Assembly (NCBI RefSeq): GCF_002934365.1
Contig: NZ_PTIY01000006.1
Coordinates: forward strand, 181,544 to 245,543
Direction: 5' to 3'
Length of the DNA stretch: 64,000 nucleotides
DNA from: Methylobacter tundripaludum
GTDB taxonomy: Bacteria > Pseudomonadota > Gammaproteobacteria > Methylococcales > Methylomonadaceae
Position 1 is the first letter of the stretch, and each line of letters opens with the position of its first letter. Below the pieces are notes generated by a model that was not told where the DNA came from, searched no databases, and saw only the letters and a list, made by a program, of their open reading frames with translations. Shown here in pieces: positions 1 to 9,373 of the stretch. A program made the position numbers and the translations under genes.

Positions 1-2378
1 CCTACATGCAGACACCTCTCTCGAGCGTCGCTGACGGCATGAGCCGTCATCGCAATAATCGGCAAATCGTCAAACTGCGCTTCGGAACGGATGATTCGGG
101 TTGCCTCATAGCCGTCCATAACCGGCATTTGCAGATCCATCAATACGGCGTCAAAATGGTTTTCCCGTATTTTTTGTACGGCGTCATGGCCGTCCGCCGC
201 AATGGTGACATCGAAACCTTCCTGCTCCAGCGTTTCTTTCGCCACCTGCTGATTAATATGATTGTCTTCTACCAGCAGTAACTTTGCGCCTTTAATCCCA
301 TCAGGAATTTCGTTTCCCGCCCCGGCGCAGCGGTCTTGCGAAACAGGATTTTGATCAAACGCATCGACAACCGCATTGAACAGCGCAGACGGATGCACCG
401 GTTTGATCAGAAAACCGTCTGGATTAAATTCGGTTGATCGCTGCTCAATGTCTTCCGCGCCATGCGCGGCAATCATGATAATGTGGGGAATGCGGGGAAT
501 GTTAAGGTTACTTTTAATATGATGCGTCAGCGAAATACCATCCATTCCAGGTAGATCCCAATCCATTAACACCAGCTGATAAGGGTCTTCAGCAGAGGCG
601 TTTTCCAACAGTTGAATAGCCTGCTCGGCTGTCTCGGCCTGGGTCACTTGAAAGAAAAAGGTTTCCAAATACAGACACAAGACATTCCTTGACGCCTCGT
701 CGCCATCCACCACCAATGCCTTTACGCCGCGAAAAGCATCGCGCGATGCCGCTCGTTTTTGATCCGCCTCCTGGAGTTGCCCAAAGACGGCGGTAAACGT
801 AAACGTGCTGCCCATCCCTATTTCACTGCTTACATTGATGGCGCCGTTCATCATCTCCACCATCCGCTTGCAAATCGCCAAGCCTAAGCCTGTTCCGCCG
901 TATTTACGGGTGGTCGATTTATCGGCCTGGTTAAAGGACTGAAATAATCCGCCTATTTGTTCTTCCGTCAGGCCTATGCCGGTATCTTTAACAAAAAACT
1001 CCAGCATAATTTGATCCGGTTTTTTCAGTTGTTCACCGCCTTCCGCTAACGCAATTTCAACAACGATCTCGCCGTAATTGGAAAACTTTACCGCATTATT
1101 GACTAAATTAAGCAATATCTGGCCCAGTCTTAGCGGATCGCCCACCAAATCCAAAGGCACGTCGCCTCCGGTAATAAAATGCATCTGCAGGCCTTTTTCT
1201 TCCACCTTGTCCGTCATTAAACTGGAAAGATCACTCAGCACGTCATGCAAATTAAACGCAATAGCTTCCAGCTCCAGTTTCCCGGCTTCGATTTTGGAAA
1301 AATCCAAAATATCGTTAATAATCCCGAGCAATCCGCGCGAAGAAACCTGAACTTTAGTCAGATAATCCCGCTGTTTTGCAGTCAGATCGGTCTGTAACGC
1401 TAACCGGGTCATACCGATGATCGCATTCATCGGGGTTCGAATCTCGTGACTCATCACCGAAAGAAATTCCGACTTGCTTTTATTGGCGGCAACCGCCTGG
1501 TCTCGCGCTTCGGCCAATTCGGATGTGCGGTTTATTACTTTTTGCTCTAAGGTCCGGCTGTAGTCTTCAAGCTTATCGTAAGAAATTTTCAAGTTCCTGG
1601 CCATTTGCGCAAACGCTAACGTTAGCGCGCCAATTTCCCCATCCTGACGGATTTTTTTAACATGGTCCCCGACCGAAAAATTACCTTGCGCTAATTCATC
1701 CGCCAACCGGGTTAAGTGCATCAGAGGCCGGGACAATCGCTCAGATACAAACAATACGACACACGCGCCAATCAGGATAAAAATAGCTGTGGTTATTAAT
1801 AGCCTCGTTATCATTGCGCGGATTTGACGGGTGCTCTCCTCTCTGGAATTAACAATCTCCTGATTAAGCAACTCCAAAGAAAAGCCCAGCCGGAGCACCC
1901 CCCAAGGCTTTGCACTCACTCGAATCGGCATGATAAATTCCATAAAGGACTTACCGTTGCTGACATACTCATTAACCGTTGCGGTTATTTGGCCTGCCGC
2001 AAACACATCCTCTTTTTCGGATAAAACGTCCATTTCCAATTGCGGCTTTAGCGTATGGATATAGGCTCTCCCGGAGGATTGCATCAATATGATGTAATGA
2101 AGCGCCTTATTTTCCCGCACCGCGTTTCTTAACTGATCGGCAACCAGCGAAAGGTTTACGGATGCGATGCCGTTCTCGACTTGACCCGATAGATTATCGG
2201 ACAGAATCCGCCCTCTATCGATTAACCTGCCTTTCATCAGTACAATGCGCTTTTCCAATTCCTTTTCAAACACATCTTTTTGAAACTCGATCTGAACAAA
2301 GGTCAACATCGTCAACAAAGCGATAATCAACCCAACCATCGTAACGAGAAGTTTTCTAAAAATACTTCGTTTAACCAT
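1..2378 (-). CDS. Hybrid sensor histidine kinase/response regulator, 3' end outside window
   Basis: The frame is open from the ATG at 2378 to the window edge, about 792 residues, and the C-terminus is missing. Domains in order: a TM helix near the N-terminus, a periplasmic sensor region of about 150 residues, a second TM (~188-210), HAMP, a short coiled coil, HisKA with the phospho-acceptor His311 in SHEIRTP, HATPase_c with N box ([10 protein letters not shown]) and G boxes ([14 protein letters not shown]), then two receiver domains with acceptor Asp606 ([11 protein letters not shown]) and Asp748 ([11 protein letters not shown]). This is the BarA/TorS-like phosphorelay layout, and an HPt domain may follow outside the window. 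It would autophosphorylate at the inner membrane and pass phosphate to a partner. The ligand is not predictable. The next gene is divergent. Confidence 0.93.
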   Translation of the reverse strand, partial: MVKRSIFRKLLVTMVGLIIALLTMLTFVQIEFQKDVFEKELEKRIVLMKGRLIDRGRILSDNLSGQVENGIASVNLSLVADQLRNAVRENKALHYIILMQSSGRAYIHTLKPQLEMDVLSEKEDVFAAGQITATVNEYVSNGKSFMEFIMPIRVSAKPWGVLRLGFSLELLNQEIVNSREESTRQIRAMITRLLITTAIFILIGACVVLFVSERLSRPLMHLTRLADELAQGNFSVGDHVKKIRQDGEIGALTLAFAQMARNLKISYDKLEDYSRTLEQKVINRTSELAEARDQAVAANKSKSEFLSVMSHEIRTPMNAIIGMTRLALQTDLTAKQRDYLTKVQVSSRGLLGIINDILDFSKIEAGKLELEAIAFNLHDVLSDLSSLMTDKVEEKGLQMHFITGGDVPLDLVGDPLRLGQILLNLVNNAVKFSNYGEIVVEIALAEGGEQLKKPDQIMLEFFVKDTGIGLTEEQIGGLFQSFNQADKSTTRKYGGTGLGLAICKRMVEMMNGAINVSSEIGMGSTFTFTAVFGQLQEADQKRAASRDAFRGVKALVVDGDEASRNVLCLYLETFFFQVTQAETAEQAIQLLENASAEDPYQLVLMDWDLPGMDGISLTHHIKSNLNIPRIPHIIMIAAHGAEDIEQRSTEFNPDGFLIKPVHPSALFNAVVDAFDQNPVSQDRCAGAGNEIPDGIKGAKLLLVEDNHINQQVAKETLEQEGFDVTIAADGHDAVQKIRENHFDAVLMDLQMPVMDGYEATRIIRSEAQFDDLPIIAMTAHAVSDARERCLHV

Positions 2379-2480
2379 CTTGTTTAAACTCAAAAGTGTT
2401 TTTGGGGAAATTTATTTTGCTTACTTGCCTTTACTGCTCTCGGCATTATAAATCTAACTTTAACAGCAGCCTGATTAATT

Positions 2481-2513
2481 ACACCGTTTCGGTTATTCTG
2501 TTAAAAACGGTGT
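2481..2513. promoter_or_regulatory. Inverted repeat upstream of the glycosylase gene
   Basis: Nine-base arms ACACCGTTT (2481-2489) and AAACGGTGT (2505-2513) are separated by 15 bases, 20 bases before the ATG at 2533. It could be an operator or a leader hairpin. No T-run follows, so it does not look like a terminator. The rest of 2379-2532 is AT-rich and shows nothing else. Confidence 0.3.
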
Positions 2514-2532
2514 TATCCATTCGTAAAGGATC

Positions 2533-3057
2533 ATGACAAAACCACTTTTATTCTGTTTCGAACCGGTTGCAGATTGCAACGCAGAGATATTGATTTTGGG
2601 CAGCATGCCGGGACAGGAGTCTTTGGCGGCAGGCCAATATTATGCAAACCGCCGCAATGCTTTCTGGAAAATCATGGCCGAATTGCTTGAGTTTGATCCC
2701 GGCTGTTCGTATGAGGCCCGGCTACACGAACTGAAGACGGCCCGCATCGCGCTATGGGATGTACTGAAATCTTGTACACGAATCGGCAGTTTGGATGCAA
2801 GCATTGATAACAGCTCCATCACGGCGAATAACTTTCAGAGCTTCTTTGCTGCGCATAACCGGATCCGTGCGGTCTTTTTCAACGGAGCAAAGGCGGAGTC
2901 AGCGTACCGGCAGTATGTTTTGCCTACCATCAGCAACGTTCCGCTCAGCTATATGCGTCTTCCATCGACCAGCCCGGCGCACGCCTCTCTGTCCTATGAA
3001 CAAAAACTTCAGGCATGGCGGGCAGCGTTGAGCCCTGCCGAAATAAGCCTGTCCTGA
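2533..3057 (+). CDS. Hypoxanthine-DNA glycosylase (UDG superfamily, HDG/family 6)
   Basis: 174 aa, a full-length match in size to the HDG branch of the uracil-DNA glycosylase superfamily, which removes deaminated adenine (hypoxanthine) from DNA in base-excision repair. Visible motifs are GSMPG at residues 23-27, QYYANRRNAFW (~35-45) and the C-terminal LPSTSPAHAS, the counterpart of the second catalytic motif in this superfamily. The start is supported by AAAGGA just upstream of the ATG. The stop codon lies inside a REP-like repeat beginning at 3048, so the last codons come from repeat DNA. It has no operon partner. Substrate range is inferred from the family motif, not tested. Confidence 0.85.
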   Translation: MTKPLLFCFEPVADCNAEILILGSMPGQESLAAGQYYANRRNAFWKIMAELLEFDPGCSYEARLHELKTARIALWDVLKSCTRIGSLDASIDNSSITANNFQSFFAAHNRIRAVFFNGAKAESAYRQYVLPTISNVPLSYMRLPSTSPAHASLSYEQKLQAWRAALSPAEISLS

Positions 3058-3102
3058 GCTCGTCGAAGTGGCCTGTCCTGAGTCCTTCGACCTCGCTCAG
3101 GA
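3048..3102. repeat. REP-like repeat with direct and inverted copies
   Basis: The core CCTGTCCTGAG occurs twice (from 3048 and from 3072). Each copy is followed by a TCGAAG or TTCGA core, and an inverted CTCAGGA (3096-3102) pairs with TCCTGAG (3076-3082). This short extragenic palindrome type is widely scattered in proteobacterial genomes. It overlaps the end of the upstream glycosylase gene. Confidence 0.6.
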
Positions 3103-3147
3103 GAGCCTTGCCGAAGCGGCAGCTAAAACTGGCGTTGCCGGCCTACG

Positions 3148-3378
3148 CTATTTCTTTTTGAAATAAAAAACCTGTTTATCGGATTCTTTTATCAAAAGAA
3201 TAATTTGATGCCCGGTCTGGTCGGAATAAACGCCAAAATCCAGATGTGCGGCTGGATCGGTTGCGATCACTTTGACTACTTCGCCGCTGGACATGCTCAT
3301 CAAGGCTTTTTTCAGACGCAACAAGGGCAATGGACAGTTCAATCCGCTGGCATCTAGTTCCAGATTAAATTCGATCAT
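3148..3378 (-). CDS. TusA/SirA-like sulfur carrier protein
   Basis: 76 aa from the ATG at 3378; the frame also extends to a TTG at 3396, but neither start has a strong Shine-Dalgarno. TusA-fold proteins carry a persulfide on the Cys of a CPxP motif. Here it is LDASGLNCPLPLLRLKKAL, followed by GEVVKVIATDP, the usual second strand. Members relay sulfur for tRNA thiolation, molybdenum cofactor maturation or sulfur metabolism, and which one applies cannot be read from sequence. It is divergent from cysG, with only 76 bases between the start codons, so the two share a control region. The siroheme/sulfur link is suggestive only. Confidence 0.85.
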   Translation of the reverse strand: MIEFNLELDASGLNCPLPLLRLKKALMSMSSGEVVKVIATDPAAHLDFGVYSDQTGHQIILLIKESDKQVFYFKKK

Positions 3379-3454
3379 GGTTTTAAGTTTTCTCAACTAA
3401 GTTCGGTGCGCTTATAATACCATCCTCTTTTAAATCCACGAATCATCACACACA

Positions 3455-4840
3455 ATGGATTATTTCCCGATATTTTTAAAACTTAAAGACCAGGCTTGCC
3501 TGGTTGTCGGCGCAGGCGAAATCGCCGCCCGAAAAATTGAATTATTGGCGCGAGCCGGTGCAAAAATCACGGTCATCGCCAGGGAGATAAGTCCTACGGT
3601 ATCGAGCTTGCAGGCGTCTCATAACTTGACGCTGCTGCAACAATCCTTTTCTCCCGCCGATCTTGGCAACTTCAGGCTGGTGGTATCCGCGACGGATAAC
3701 GGAGAAACCAATCGCCTGGTTGCCGAAACGGCGGCGGAACAAAACATCCCGGTTAATGTAGTCGATAACCCCGAGCTTTGCAGCTTCATATTTCCGGCCA
3801 TTATCGACCGCTCGCCGATTATTGCAGCGGTATCCTCCGGCGGCGCTACACCCGTATTGGCCCGCTTGCTGAGGGCTAAAATAGAAACGGTGATTCCTCC
3901 CGCCTACGGCCGCCTGGCCGGTCTGGCAGATAAGTTCAGGGACCAGGTCAAGCAGCATATCAAGCGGCCGGCACAACGCCGGATTTTCTGGGAAAACGTA
4001 TTGCAGGGTTCTGTCGCCGAACTGATCTTCTCCGGCAAAGAACAGGAAGCCGAACAGCAATTGGAGCAAACCCTGCTTAAGCAAGAACAAGACACTACCC
4101 TCGGCGAAGTCTACCTGATTGGCGCAGGCCCCGGCGCACCGGACTTGTTGACTTTCCGCGCACTGCGATTGATGCAGCAGGCCGATGTGGTCGTTTACGA
4201 CCGGCTGGTTTCGCCGGAAATTCTCGATTTGGCGCGCCGGGATGCAGAAAAGATTTATGTCGGCAAACAGCGCCAATATCATGCACTGCCGCAGGAATCC
4301 ATCAATACCCTGTTGGCTGATCTGGCTAAAGCGGGAAAGCGGGTGGTACGCTTAAAAGGCGGCGACCCGTTCATATTCGGCCGCGGCGGTGAAGAAATTG
4401 AAACCTTGATGCAGCAAGGCATTAATTTTCAGGTAGTCCCGGGCATCACTGCGGCTTCCGGATGTGCAACCTACGCCGGCATCCCGCTAACCCATCGGGA
4501 CCATGCGCAATCCTGCACTTTCGTCACCGGACACCTAAAGAATAATTCCATCAACTTAAACTGGACGCAACTTGCGGCGCCCAATCAAACCATCGTCATC
4601 TATATGGGCTTGGTCGGCCTGGAAAAAATCTGCCAGTCCCTGATTGAACACGGAAGTTCCAAAGATTTACCTGTCGCCATTGTGCAACAAGGCACTACAT
4701 CCAACCAGCGGGTGATTACCGGCACCTTGGAAACATTGCCGGGCAAGATTGCCGGTCAGGACATCAAGCCGCCCACTCTGATTATTATCGGCACGGTCGT
4801 AACGCTGCATGACAAACTAAGCTGGTTTCAGGCCGGCTAA
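3455..4840 (+). CDS. cysG: Siroheme synthase (trifunctional CysG)
   Basis: 461 aa, full length. The N-terminal half is the NAD-dependent precorrin-2 dehydrogenase/ferrochelatase, with Rossmann motif VVGAGEIAARK at about residues 17-27 and AVSSGGATPVLARLLR further on. The C-terminal half from about 216 is uroporphyrinogen-III C-methyltransferase, with LIGAGPGAPDLLT, VVYDRLVS, RLKGGDPFIFGRGGEE and VPGITAASGCA. The fused enzyme converts uroporphyrinogen III to siroheme, the cofactor of assimilatory sulfite and nitrite reductases. No reductase genes lie next to it here. Transcribed alone, divergent from the TusA-like gene. Confidence 0.97.
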   Translation: MDYFPIFLKLKDQACLVVGAGEIAARKIELLARAGAKITVIAREISPTVSSLQASHNLTLLQQSFSPADLGNFRLVVSATDNGETNRLVAETAAEQNIPVNVVDNPELCSFIFPAIIDRSPIIAAVSSGGATPVLARLLRAKIETVIPPAYGRLAGLADKFRDQVKQHIKRPAQRRIFWENVLQGSVAELIFSGKEQEAEQQLEQTLLKQEQDTTLGEVYLIGAGPGAPDLLTFRALRLMQQADVVVYDRLVSPEILDLARRDAEKIYVGKQRQYHALPQESINTLLADLAKAGKRVVRLKGGDPFIFGRGGEEIETLMQQGINFQVVPGITAASGCATYAGIPLTHRDHAQSCTFVTGHLKNNSINLNWTQLAAPNQTIVIYMGLVGLEKICQSLIEHGSSKDLPVAIVQQGTTSNQRVITGTLETLPGKIAGQDIKPPTLIIIGTVVTLHDKLSWFQAG

Positions 4841-4902
4841 ACGGTTAAGCTGTCATTCATAAGCGCTGCTGATACTATTACTCGGAAAAATAAACAAAAC
4901 AA

Positions 4903-4931
4903 TTGAATTTTCCGGCTAAATTCCCTATCCT
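4903..4931 (+). promoter_or_regulatory. Putative sigma-70 promoter for the cytochrome c gene
   Basis: TTGAAT (4903-4908), a 17-base spacer and TATCCT (4926-4931), about 75 bases upstream of the cytochrome ATG. The spacing is ideal and the hexamers are 4/6 each. Predicted by eye only. Confidence 0.4.
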
Positions 4932-5006
4932 TTACGGGTTTAACTTTTAATCGGACTGTTTTTTCTTCAAAAATAACAGTTCTTTTTACTACCAAGAGAG
5001 GTCATT

Positions 5007-5345
5007 ATGAAAAAATCATTAGCTACATTGGCAGGCATCGCTTTAATCACTTTAAGTGGACAAGTATTTGCCGACGAAGCCAGCGACATCGGCAAGAAAA
5101 TTTATGAGCGCGCTTTCGGTCGCGGTTGCGGCACTTGCCACGACATCGCTTCAAACCCACAGTTAACTACTTTAATTAAAGGCGGCCAACTGGACAGAGC
5201 AAAATTCGAAAACGTTCTGAAAGAAGGTAAAGGCGGCATGCCGAAAGCTATCGCTGAAATCATGAAAAACCCAGCCGTTGTTAAAGCCGGATACGGCGAA
5301 GATCAAGCTGTTGACGCTTTGTACAAATATCTGGGCGGCAACTAA
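5007..5345 (+). CDS. Small periplasmic class I cytochrome c
   Basis: 112 aa. A Sec signal peptide occupies residues 1-22 with a VFA cleavage site, leaving a mature protein of about 90 residues. One heme c site is present, C41-G-T-C44-H45, and the likely axial Met is M78 in KGGMPK. This is the size and layout of cytochrome c5/c-552-type electron carriers that shuttle electrons in the periplasm. A strong Shine-Dalgarno (AGAGAGG) precedes the ATG and an intrinsic terminator follows immediately, so it is a single-gene unit. The partner dehydrogenase or oxidase cannot be told from the context. Confidence 0.88.
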   Translation: MKKSLATLAGIALITLSGQVFADEASDIGKKIYERAFGRGCGTCHDIASNPQLTTLIKGGQLDRAKFENVLKEGKGGMPKAIAEIMKNPAVVKAGYGEDQAVDALYKYLGGN

Positions 5346-5362
5346 CCTGGATCGGCGAACAC

Positions 5363-5404
5363 AAAAAAGCCGCCCCAGTCAGAGATCGGGGCGGCTTTTT
5401 TTAT
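5363..5404 (+). terminator. Intrinsic terminator after the cytochrome c gene
   Basis: Perfect 8-bp GC stem GCCGCCCC (5369-5376) / GGGGCGGC (5388-5395) with an 11-base loop, followed by a run of T and preceded by a run of A, so it can work from either side. It also ends the convergent gene region at 5441. Confidence 0.92.
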
Positions 5405-5440
5405 TCAAAAAACGGTATTGTTACACGCGCGACCAGGAAA

Positions 5441-6052
5441 CTAATCCTTACCCAAATAACTTGTTTTGACTTCTTTATAAGGCAATCGGTTACGATTTTT
5501 AATCCAGATGCCCGCAACTGCCGCCAGCATCAACCCGCAAGAAGCAAGCGTCACATAGATCAGGCGTTTTAATTGGGACATTTCCTGCATTAACTGTTCA
5601 TTAGAAATAGCCGTATTTGCTTTCTTAGCGGGCTCTGAATAAGTGCGGAGCACTTTAAGATCGTTTTTCAAGTCTTCTATCGTACCTATCGAACTGGAAA
5701 CGGATCCCACCCGGAGACTTTCTTCCAATGCGTTTAATTTACTTTCGATTGAACCGCTGACCAGACCGACAAGCTGACCTTTCAGTGCGTTAACTTCCGC
5801 AGATACCACCGGATTCATCTCAGCCGCATAAGTCTCGGTGGCAGTGGCGTTTCTATAGCTATTAATAAAACTCTGGCTTGGGAACAATAAAAAACCGGCT
5901 ATCAAAATGACAACCATCAAGGAACAGATTATCGTCAGCAACAATCTGTTAACTTTCATTAATGCGTGATGCGAAGGTATTATTTGCAGAACGGCCGGAG
6001 CGTTGCCGTGCAACGCCTCCACGACTGAATTTGTCTTATCTGTATCGCTCAT
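5441..6052 (-). CDS. Unrecognised bitopic/two-TM membrane protein
   Basis: 203 aa, family not recognised. A cytoplasmic N-terminus of about 35 residues is followed by a hydrophobic segment (LLLTIICSLMVVILIAGFLL, ~36-55), a hydrophilic and probably periplasmic region of ~110 residues with heptad-like character (EVNALKGQLVGLVSGSIESKLNALEE), a second hydrophobic segment near the C-terminus (LIYVTLASCGLMLAAVAGIW) and a short basic tail. The layout resembles a membrane-anchored coiled coil. It stands alone, convergent with the cytochrome c gene, and no function can be assigned. Confidence 0.7.
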   Translation of the reverse strand: MSDTDKTNSVVEALHGNAPAVLQIIPSHHALMKVNRLLLTIICSLMVVILIAGFLLFPSQSFINSYRNATATETYAAEMNPVVSAEVNALKGQLVGLVSGSIESKLNALEESLRVGSVSSSIGTIEDLKNDLKVLRTYSEPAKKANTAISNEQLMQEMSQLKRLIYVTLASCGLMLAAVAGIWIKNRNRLPYKEVKTSYLGKD

Positions 6053-6239
6053 TAATTAACTTCCCCTCGAACCAGGAACCTACGGCGACCAACCATCCTG
6101 ACCGAACAATTATTATTTTTCATAACAAACCATGTCGGTAGTAGTGCTACCTAACTCGCGATTATACAAGTTTAATGCTCAAGTCCTGCATATTATTTAA
6201 GTGTATGCCGCATATAAATCCGGCAAGACAGGTTTGATA

Positions 6240-6272
6240 AGGCAGCATAAAGTTTCTAACCCTATGCTGCCT
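6240..6272 (-). terminator. Hairpin just after argG, weak terminator candidate
   Basis: Perfect 10-base arms AGGCAGCATA (6240-6249) and TATGCTGCCT (6263-6272) lie 7 bases beyond the argG stop. On the minus strand only a weak T-rich stretch follows, so termination is uncertain. An mRNA-stabilising hairpin is equally likely. Confidence 0.4.
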
Positions 6273-6278
6273 ATAGCA

Positions 6279-7493
6279 TTACTTTAATCGCTTGGCGGCG
6301 GCTATTCTCATTCTCAGCGCATTTAACTTGATAAAACCCTCGGCATCTTTTTGATTATACGCGCCGGCATCATCTTCAAATGTTGCGATGCTTTCGTCAA
6401 ACAGGCTGTCTGTATCGGAAGCGCGTCCGACGACGATCACATTGCCTTTATAAAGCTTGAGCCTGACTTTGCCGTTAACATTCGCCTGGGATGCATCGAT
6501 CATGGTTTGCATCATCTTGCGCTCGGGACTCCACCAGTAGCCGTTATAGACTAAAGAAGCATAGCGCGGCATCAGCTCATCCTTTAAATGCGCCACTTCC
6601 CTGTCCAGCGTTAACGATTCAATCGCCCGATGCGCCTTGAGCATCACCGTGCCGGCCGGTGTTTCATAACAGCCGCGGGACTTCATGCCGACATAGCGGT
6701 TTTCCACGATATCCAATCGGCCGATACCGTTAGCGCCAGCCACCTTGTTTAATTGCTCCATCACTGTCGCGGGAGAGCAAGGCACGTCGTCAATGGCGAC
6801 AATATCGCCCTGACGGTAAGTCAATTCAATGTAAGTTGCTTGATCGTGTGCGGATTCGGGGGAAACCGTCCAGCGCCACATATCTTCCTCAGGTTCCGCC
6901 CAAGGATCTTCCAGAACCCGGCCTTCATAAGAAATATGCAGTAAATTGGCATCCATTGAGTAAGGCGAGGTTTTGCCTTTCTTCATTTCCACCGGAATCT
7001 TGTGTTTCTCGGCATAATCCAGCAAGGTTTGACGGGAAGTTAAGTCCCATTCCCGCCAGGGTGCAATAATCTTTATATCGGGACGCAATGCGTAGGCGCC
7101 CAGCTCAAAGCGCACCTGATCGTTACCTTTGCCGGTTGCGCCGTGGGAAATGGCGTCCGCGCCGGTTTCATTGGCGATGTCGATCAGACGCTTGGCGATT
7201 AAAGGACGCGCAATCGAAGTACCCAGCAAATATTCGCCTTCGTAAATCGTATTGGCGCGGAACATCGGGAACACATAATCACGCGCAAAATCCTCGCGCA
7301 AGTCTTCGATGTAAATATCCTTAATGCCCATTGCCTGGGCTTTGGCTCGCGCAGGTTCGACTTCTTCGCCCTGCCCCAAATCGGCCGTAAAGGTGACAAC
7401 TTCACAATCATAAACATCCTGTAACCACTTAAGAATAACGGAAGTATCCAAACCGCCTGAATAAGCCAATACAACTTTATTGATTTCCGACAT
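6279..7493 (-). CDS. argG: Argininosuccinate synthase
   Basis: 404 aa, typical length for type I enzymes. It joins citrulline and aspartate using ATP to give argininosuccinate in arginine synthesis. The ATP pyrophosphatase motif AYSGGLDTS is at about residues 9-17. Other conserved segments are [28 protein letters not shown] and the aspartate/citrulline-binding [17 protein letters not shown]. Monocistronic here. The 3' side carries a hairpin and the 5' side a stretch of decayed mobile DNA. Confidence 0.98.
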   Translation of the reverse strand: MSEINKVVLAYSGGLDTSVILKWLQDVYDCEVVTFTADLGQGEEVEPARAKAQAMGIKDIYIEDLREDFARDYVFPMFRANTIYEGEYLLGTSIARPLIAKRLIDIANETGADAISHGATGKGNDQVRFELGAYALRPDIKIIAPWREWDLTSRQTLLDYAEKHKIPVEMKKGKTSPYSMDANLLHISYEGRVLEDPWAEPEEDMWRWTVSPESAHDQATYIELTYRQGDIVAIDDVPCSPATVMEQLNKVAGANGIGRLDIVENRYVGMKSRGCYETPAGTVMLKAHRAIESLTLDREVAHLKDELMPRYASLVYNGYWWSPERKMMQTMIDASQANVNGKVRLKLYKGNVIVVGRASDTDSLFDESIATFEDDAGAYNQKDAEGFIKLNALRMRIAAAKRLK

Positions 7494-7641
7494 AGCGCCT
7501 ATACCCTGAATTGAAAATGTTGGAAATTATACCGGAAAATACAAATTCCGACAGCAACGTACACGCCGGAAGTCATCAGTGTTAGCGGATACCGGGATCA
7601 ATAATAACTGTCTGCTTATTAATAAAGTACGGACTTTCAAG

Positions 7642-7780
7642 CTATTGCGCCCGCAGCAGTTCGACAAACACCTCTGTCGTCACCGGCTTACTTTTTAGAT
7701 AGCCTTGCAGGCCTTACCCTGTAAGAACGCCAATTGTTCGCCCGTCTCCAAGCCTTCCGGCCAAAACCTCAAAACCTAAG
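7642..7780 (-). pseudogene. C-terminal remnant of an EAL-domain (c-di-GMP phosphodiesterase) protein
   Basis: Read on the minus strand in shifting frames, the DNA gives EVLAEGLETGEQLAFLQG and then, after a frameshift, LQGYLKSKPVTTEVFVELL and a stop at 7642-7644. These match the conserved C-terminus of EAL domains (V-AEGVET-EQL--L, then QGYL-SKP). The rest of the gene is gone and at least two frameshifts remain, so it is a dead fragment. It lies directly beside the IS5-like remnant, which may mark the rearrangement that removed the rest. Confidence 0.7.
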
Positions 7781-7845
7781 AAGCCGCTTAAAAACCTCAA
7801 TGATCAGCTAATCTGCAATATTTCTGGCCTAGGAGGGTTGGCACG

Positions 7846-8093
7846 AATTTAACCGATGAGCAATGGCGGTTATAGCGGCGTTTTAGTCGAATGGGCAAAA
7901 AACATGTTCAACTGGAACCTTACGATTGTTAAACGGACTGACGCCATGCGAGGTAAATTTGTCGCGTTACCTCGCCGATGAGTGGTTGAGCGCTCTTTTG
8001 CCTGGCTTGGGCCTTTCCAAGGATTATGAACGCCTAACCGACGACTGAGGTATTTATCAAAATTATCGAGGCACACCGCCTTTTACGCGGCAT
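7846..8093 (+). pseudogene. Internally deleted IS5-family transposase remnant
   Basis: NLTDEQW (from 7851) matches the N-terminus of IS5-type transposases. It is followed at once by the C-terminal part in another frame: TIVKRTDAMRGKFVALPRR, a stop where Trp is expected, VVERSFAWLG, a frameshift, SKDYERLTDD and finally TEVFIKIIEAHRLLRGIC. The middle with most of the DDE catalytic core is missing. No intact terminal inverted repeats were seen, so the element cannot move. It shows past transposition into the argG-mobA gap. Apart from the two remnants, 7494-8180 holds nothing recognisable. Confidence 0.75.
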
Positions 8094-8180
8094 TTGTTAG
8101 GTTTTTAAACAGCTTCTTGGATTTGGTGCGGGCGGGCCGATGTTTTAGCGCCTGCTTACCTTAGATAACTGCGTTCGATT

Positions 8181-8780
8181 CTAACTGAAATACTTAGCTT
8201 CCTCCAGCATGGATAATTCGTCCATGGAATTAATGTTATTGAATATTTCCGGCTCTCCACTGAAATCCACCCGCACCAAACTTTGCTGAGCCAGCCAAAC
8301 CGCGACCTTACGTTGACCATTGGCCAAGTAATCTTGCAAACTGGTTTGCAATGTAGTTTTTATCGCTAAAAAAACCGGATGCAGCCTTATGCCGTCAAAA
8401 GCGACCGCGACATCGGCATTGCTTTCCGCACGGACTAATAACAACTTTCGTAAATGTTCGGTTTTAATTAACGGCGAATCGCAAGGCATGACCAGCAAAA
8501 CATCGGCATCGGCATGCATCATTGCGCTTAATACGCCGGCCAAGGGGCCGTCAAAACTGTCGGTTTGGTCGCTGATAACCGGCCATCCGAACTGACGGTA
8601 TTGGTCGATATTCCGGTTGGCACTGATGAAAACAGCGTCCACAACAGGGGCCAGCGCGGCTATCGCATAACTGACCATCGGCCGGCCTTTAAAATCCACC
8701 AGGCCTTTGTCCCGATTATCCATGCGCCGCGCACGGCCGCCCGCAAGAATCACGCCCGCTACTTTTGTTTGACTGTTCAT
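8181..8780 (-). CDS. mobA: Molybdenum cofactor guanylyltransferase
   Basis: 199 aa, full length. MobA uses GTP to convert Mo-molybdopterin to the guanine dinucleotide form needed by DMSO-reductase-family enzymes. The nucleotidyltransferase signature GVILAGGRARRMDNRDKGLV lies near the N-terminus (~9-28), with the metal-binding MPCDSPL at ~98-104. The formate dehydrogenase alpha subunit encoded downstream belongs to that enzyme family and needs this type of cofactor, so nearness to the fds operon makes functional sense although the strands differ. Confidence 0.95.
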   Translation of the reverse strand: MNSQTKVAGVILAGGRARRMDNRDKGLVDFKGRPMVSYAIAALAPVVDAVFISANRNIDQYRQFGWPVISDQTDSFDGPLAGVLSAMMHADADVLLVMPCDSPLIKTEHLRKLLLVRAESNADVAVAFDGIRLHPVFLAIKTTLQTSLQDYLANGQRKVAVWLAQQSLVRVDFSGEPEIFNNINSMDELSMLEEAKYFS

Positions 8781-8913
8781 AATGGTAAGCTTTGAATACC
8801 GTAGATAATGGTCAACTTGTTCAACCGACAGACTATTCTCGCAAGCCTGCTGTTTATTGCAAGCTACACATACTTTTTCACTTTAACTGACTTATGGGAA
8901 TAAAAGATCATCA

Positions 8914-9312
8914 ATGAAAATTAAATACCTATCATCTATTTTCAGCCTTGCTTTAATTGCCGTTATTTCAGGCTGCGCCACGGAACCGGAAAAACCCGTT
9001 GAACAAGCCGAGCCCGCGCCGTTTGTCAACGACTACCCTACCCGCGACCGCGTTGAGTATGTTTTGAACTGCGTTGCTCAACACGGCGGCCTGACCTACA
9101 TCACCCAATACGCCTGCGGCTGCAAGATCGACAAAATTGCCGAAAAACTGAATTTCGCTGAATTCGAGGCCGCGAAAACCTTTACTTATTTAACCAAAGG
9201 CCAAACAGGCGATGCCGCGGCGGCGCTGCGCGATCCGGCTCAATCCAAGGACTTGAGAAAACGGCTCAAAGATGCGGAACAATATGCCGAGAAAAGCTGT
9301 TTTGTGAAATAG
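8914..9312 (+). CDS. Cysteine-containing lipoprotein of unknown function
   Basis: 132 aa. The signal peptide has a lipobox (VISGC, lipid Cys at 21), so export and lipidation are likely. After a Pro/Glu-rich linker the mature domain (~45-132) has conserved-looking Cys in VLNCVAQHGG, YACGCKID and KSCFVK, which would allow two disulfides in a small mostly alpha-helical domain. I do not recognise the family. It has its own start after a GGGAATAAAAG leader, and the neighbours (mobA divergent, tautomerase convergent) give no hint. Confidence 0.75.
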   Translation: MKIKYLSSIFSLALIAVISGCATEPEKPVEQAEPAPFVNDYPTRDRVEYVLNCVAQHGGLTYITQYACGCKIDKIAEKLNFAEFEAAKTFTYLTKGQTGDAAAALRDPAQSKDLRKRLKDAEQYAEKSCFVK

Positions 9313-9373
9313 GAAAGCCGCTTTTTCATTTTTTACCCCTTAAGTTAATGCATAGAGCGGCGCTCTGGCTTAC

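Noticed and set aside
3542..4282. A 246-residue open frame antisense to cysG
   Set aside because: No recognisable motif, no ribosome binding site, and it lies fully within a well-conserved gene.
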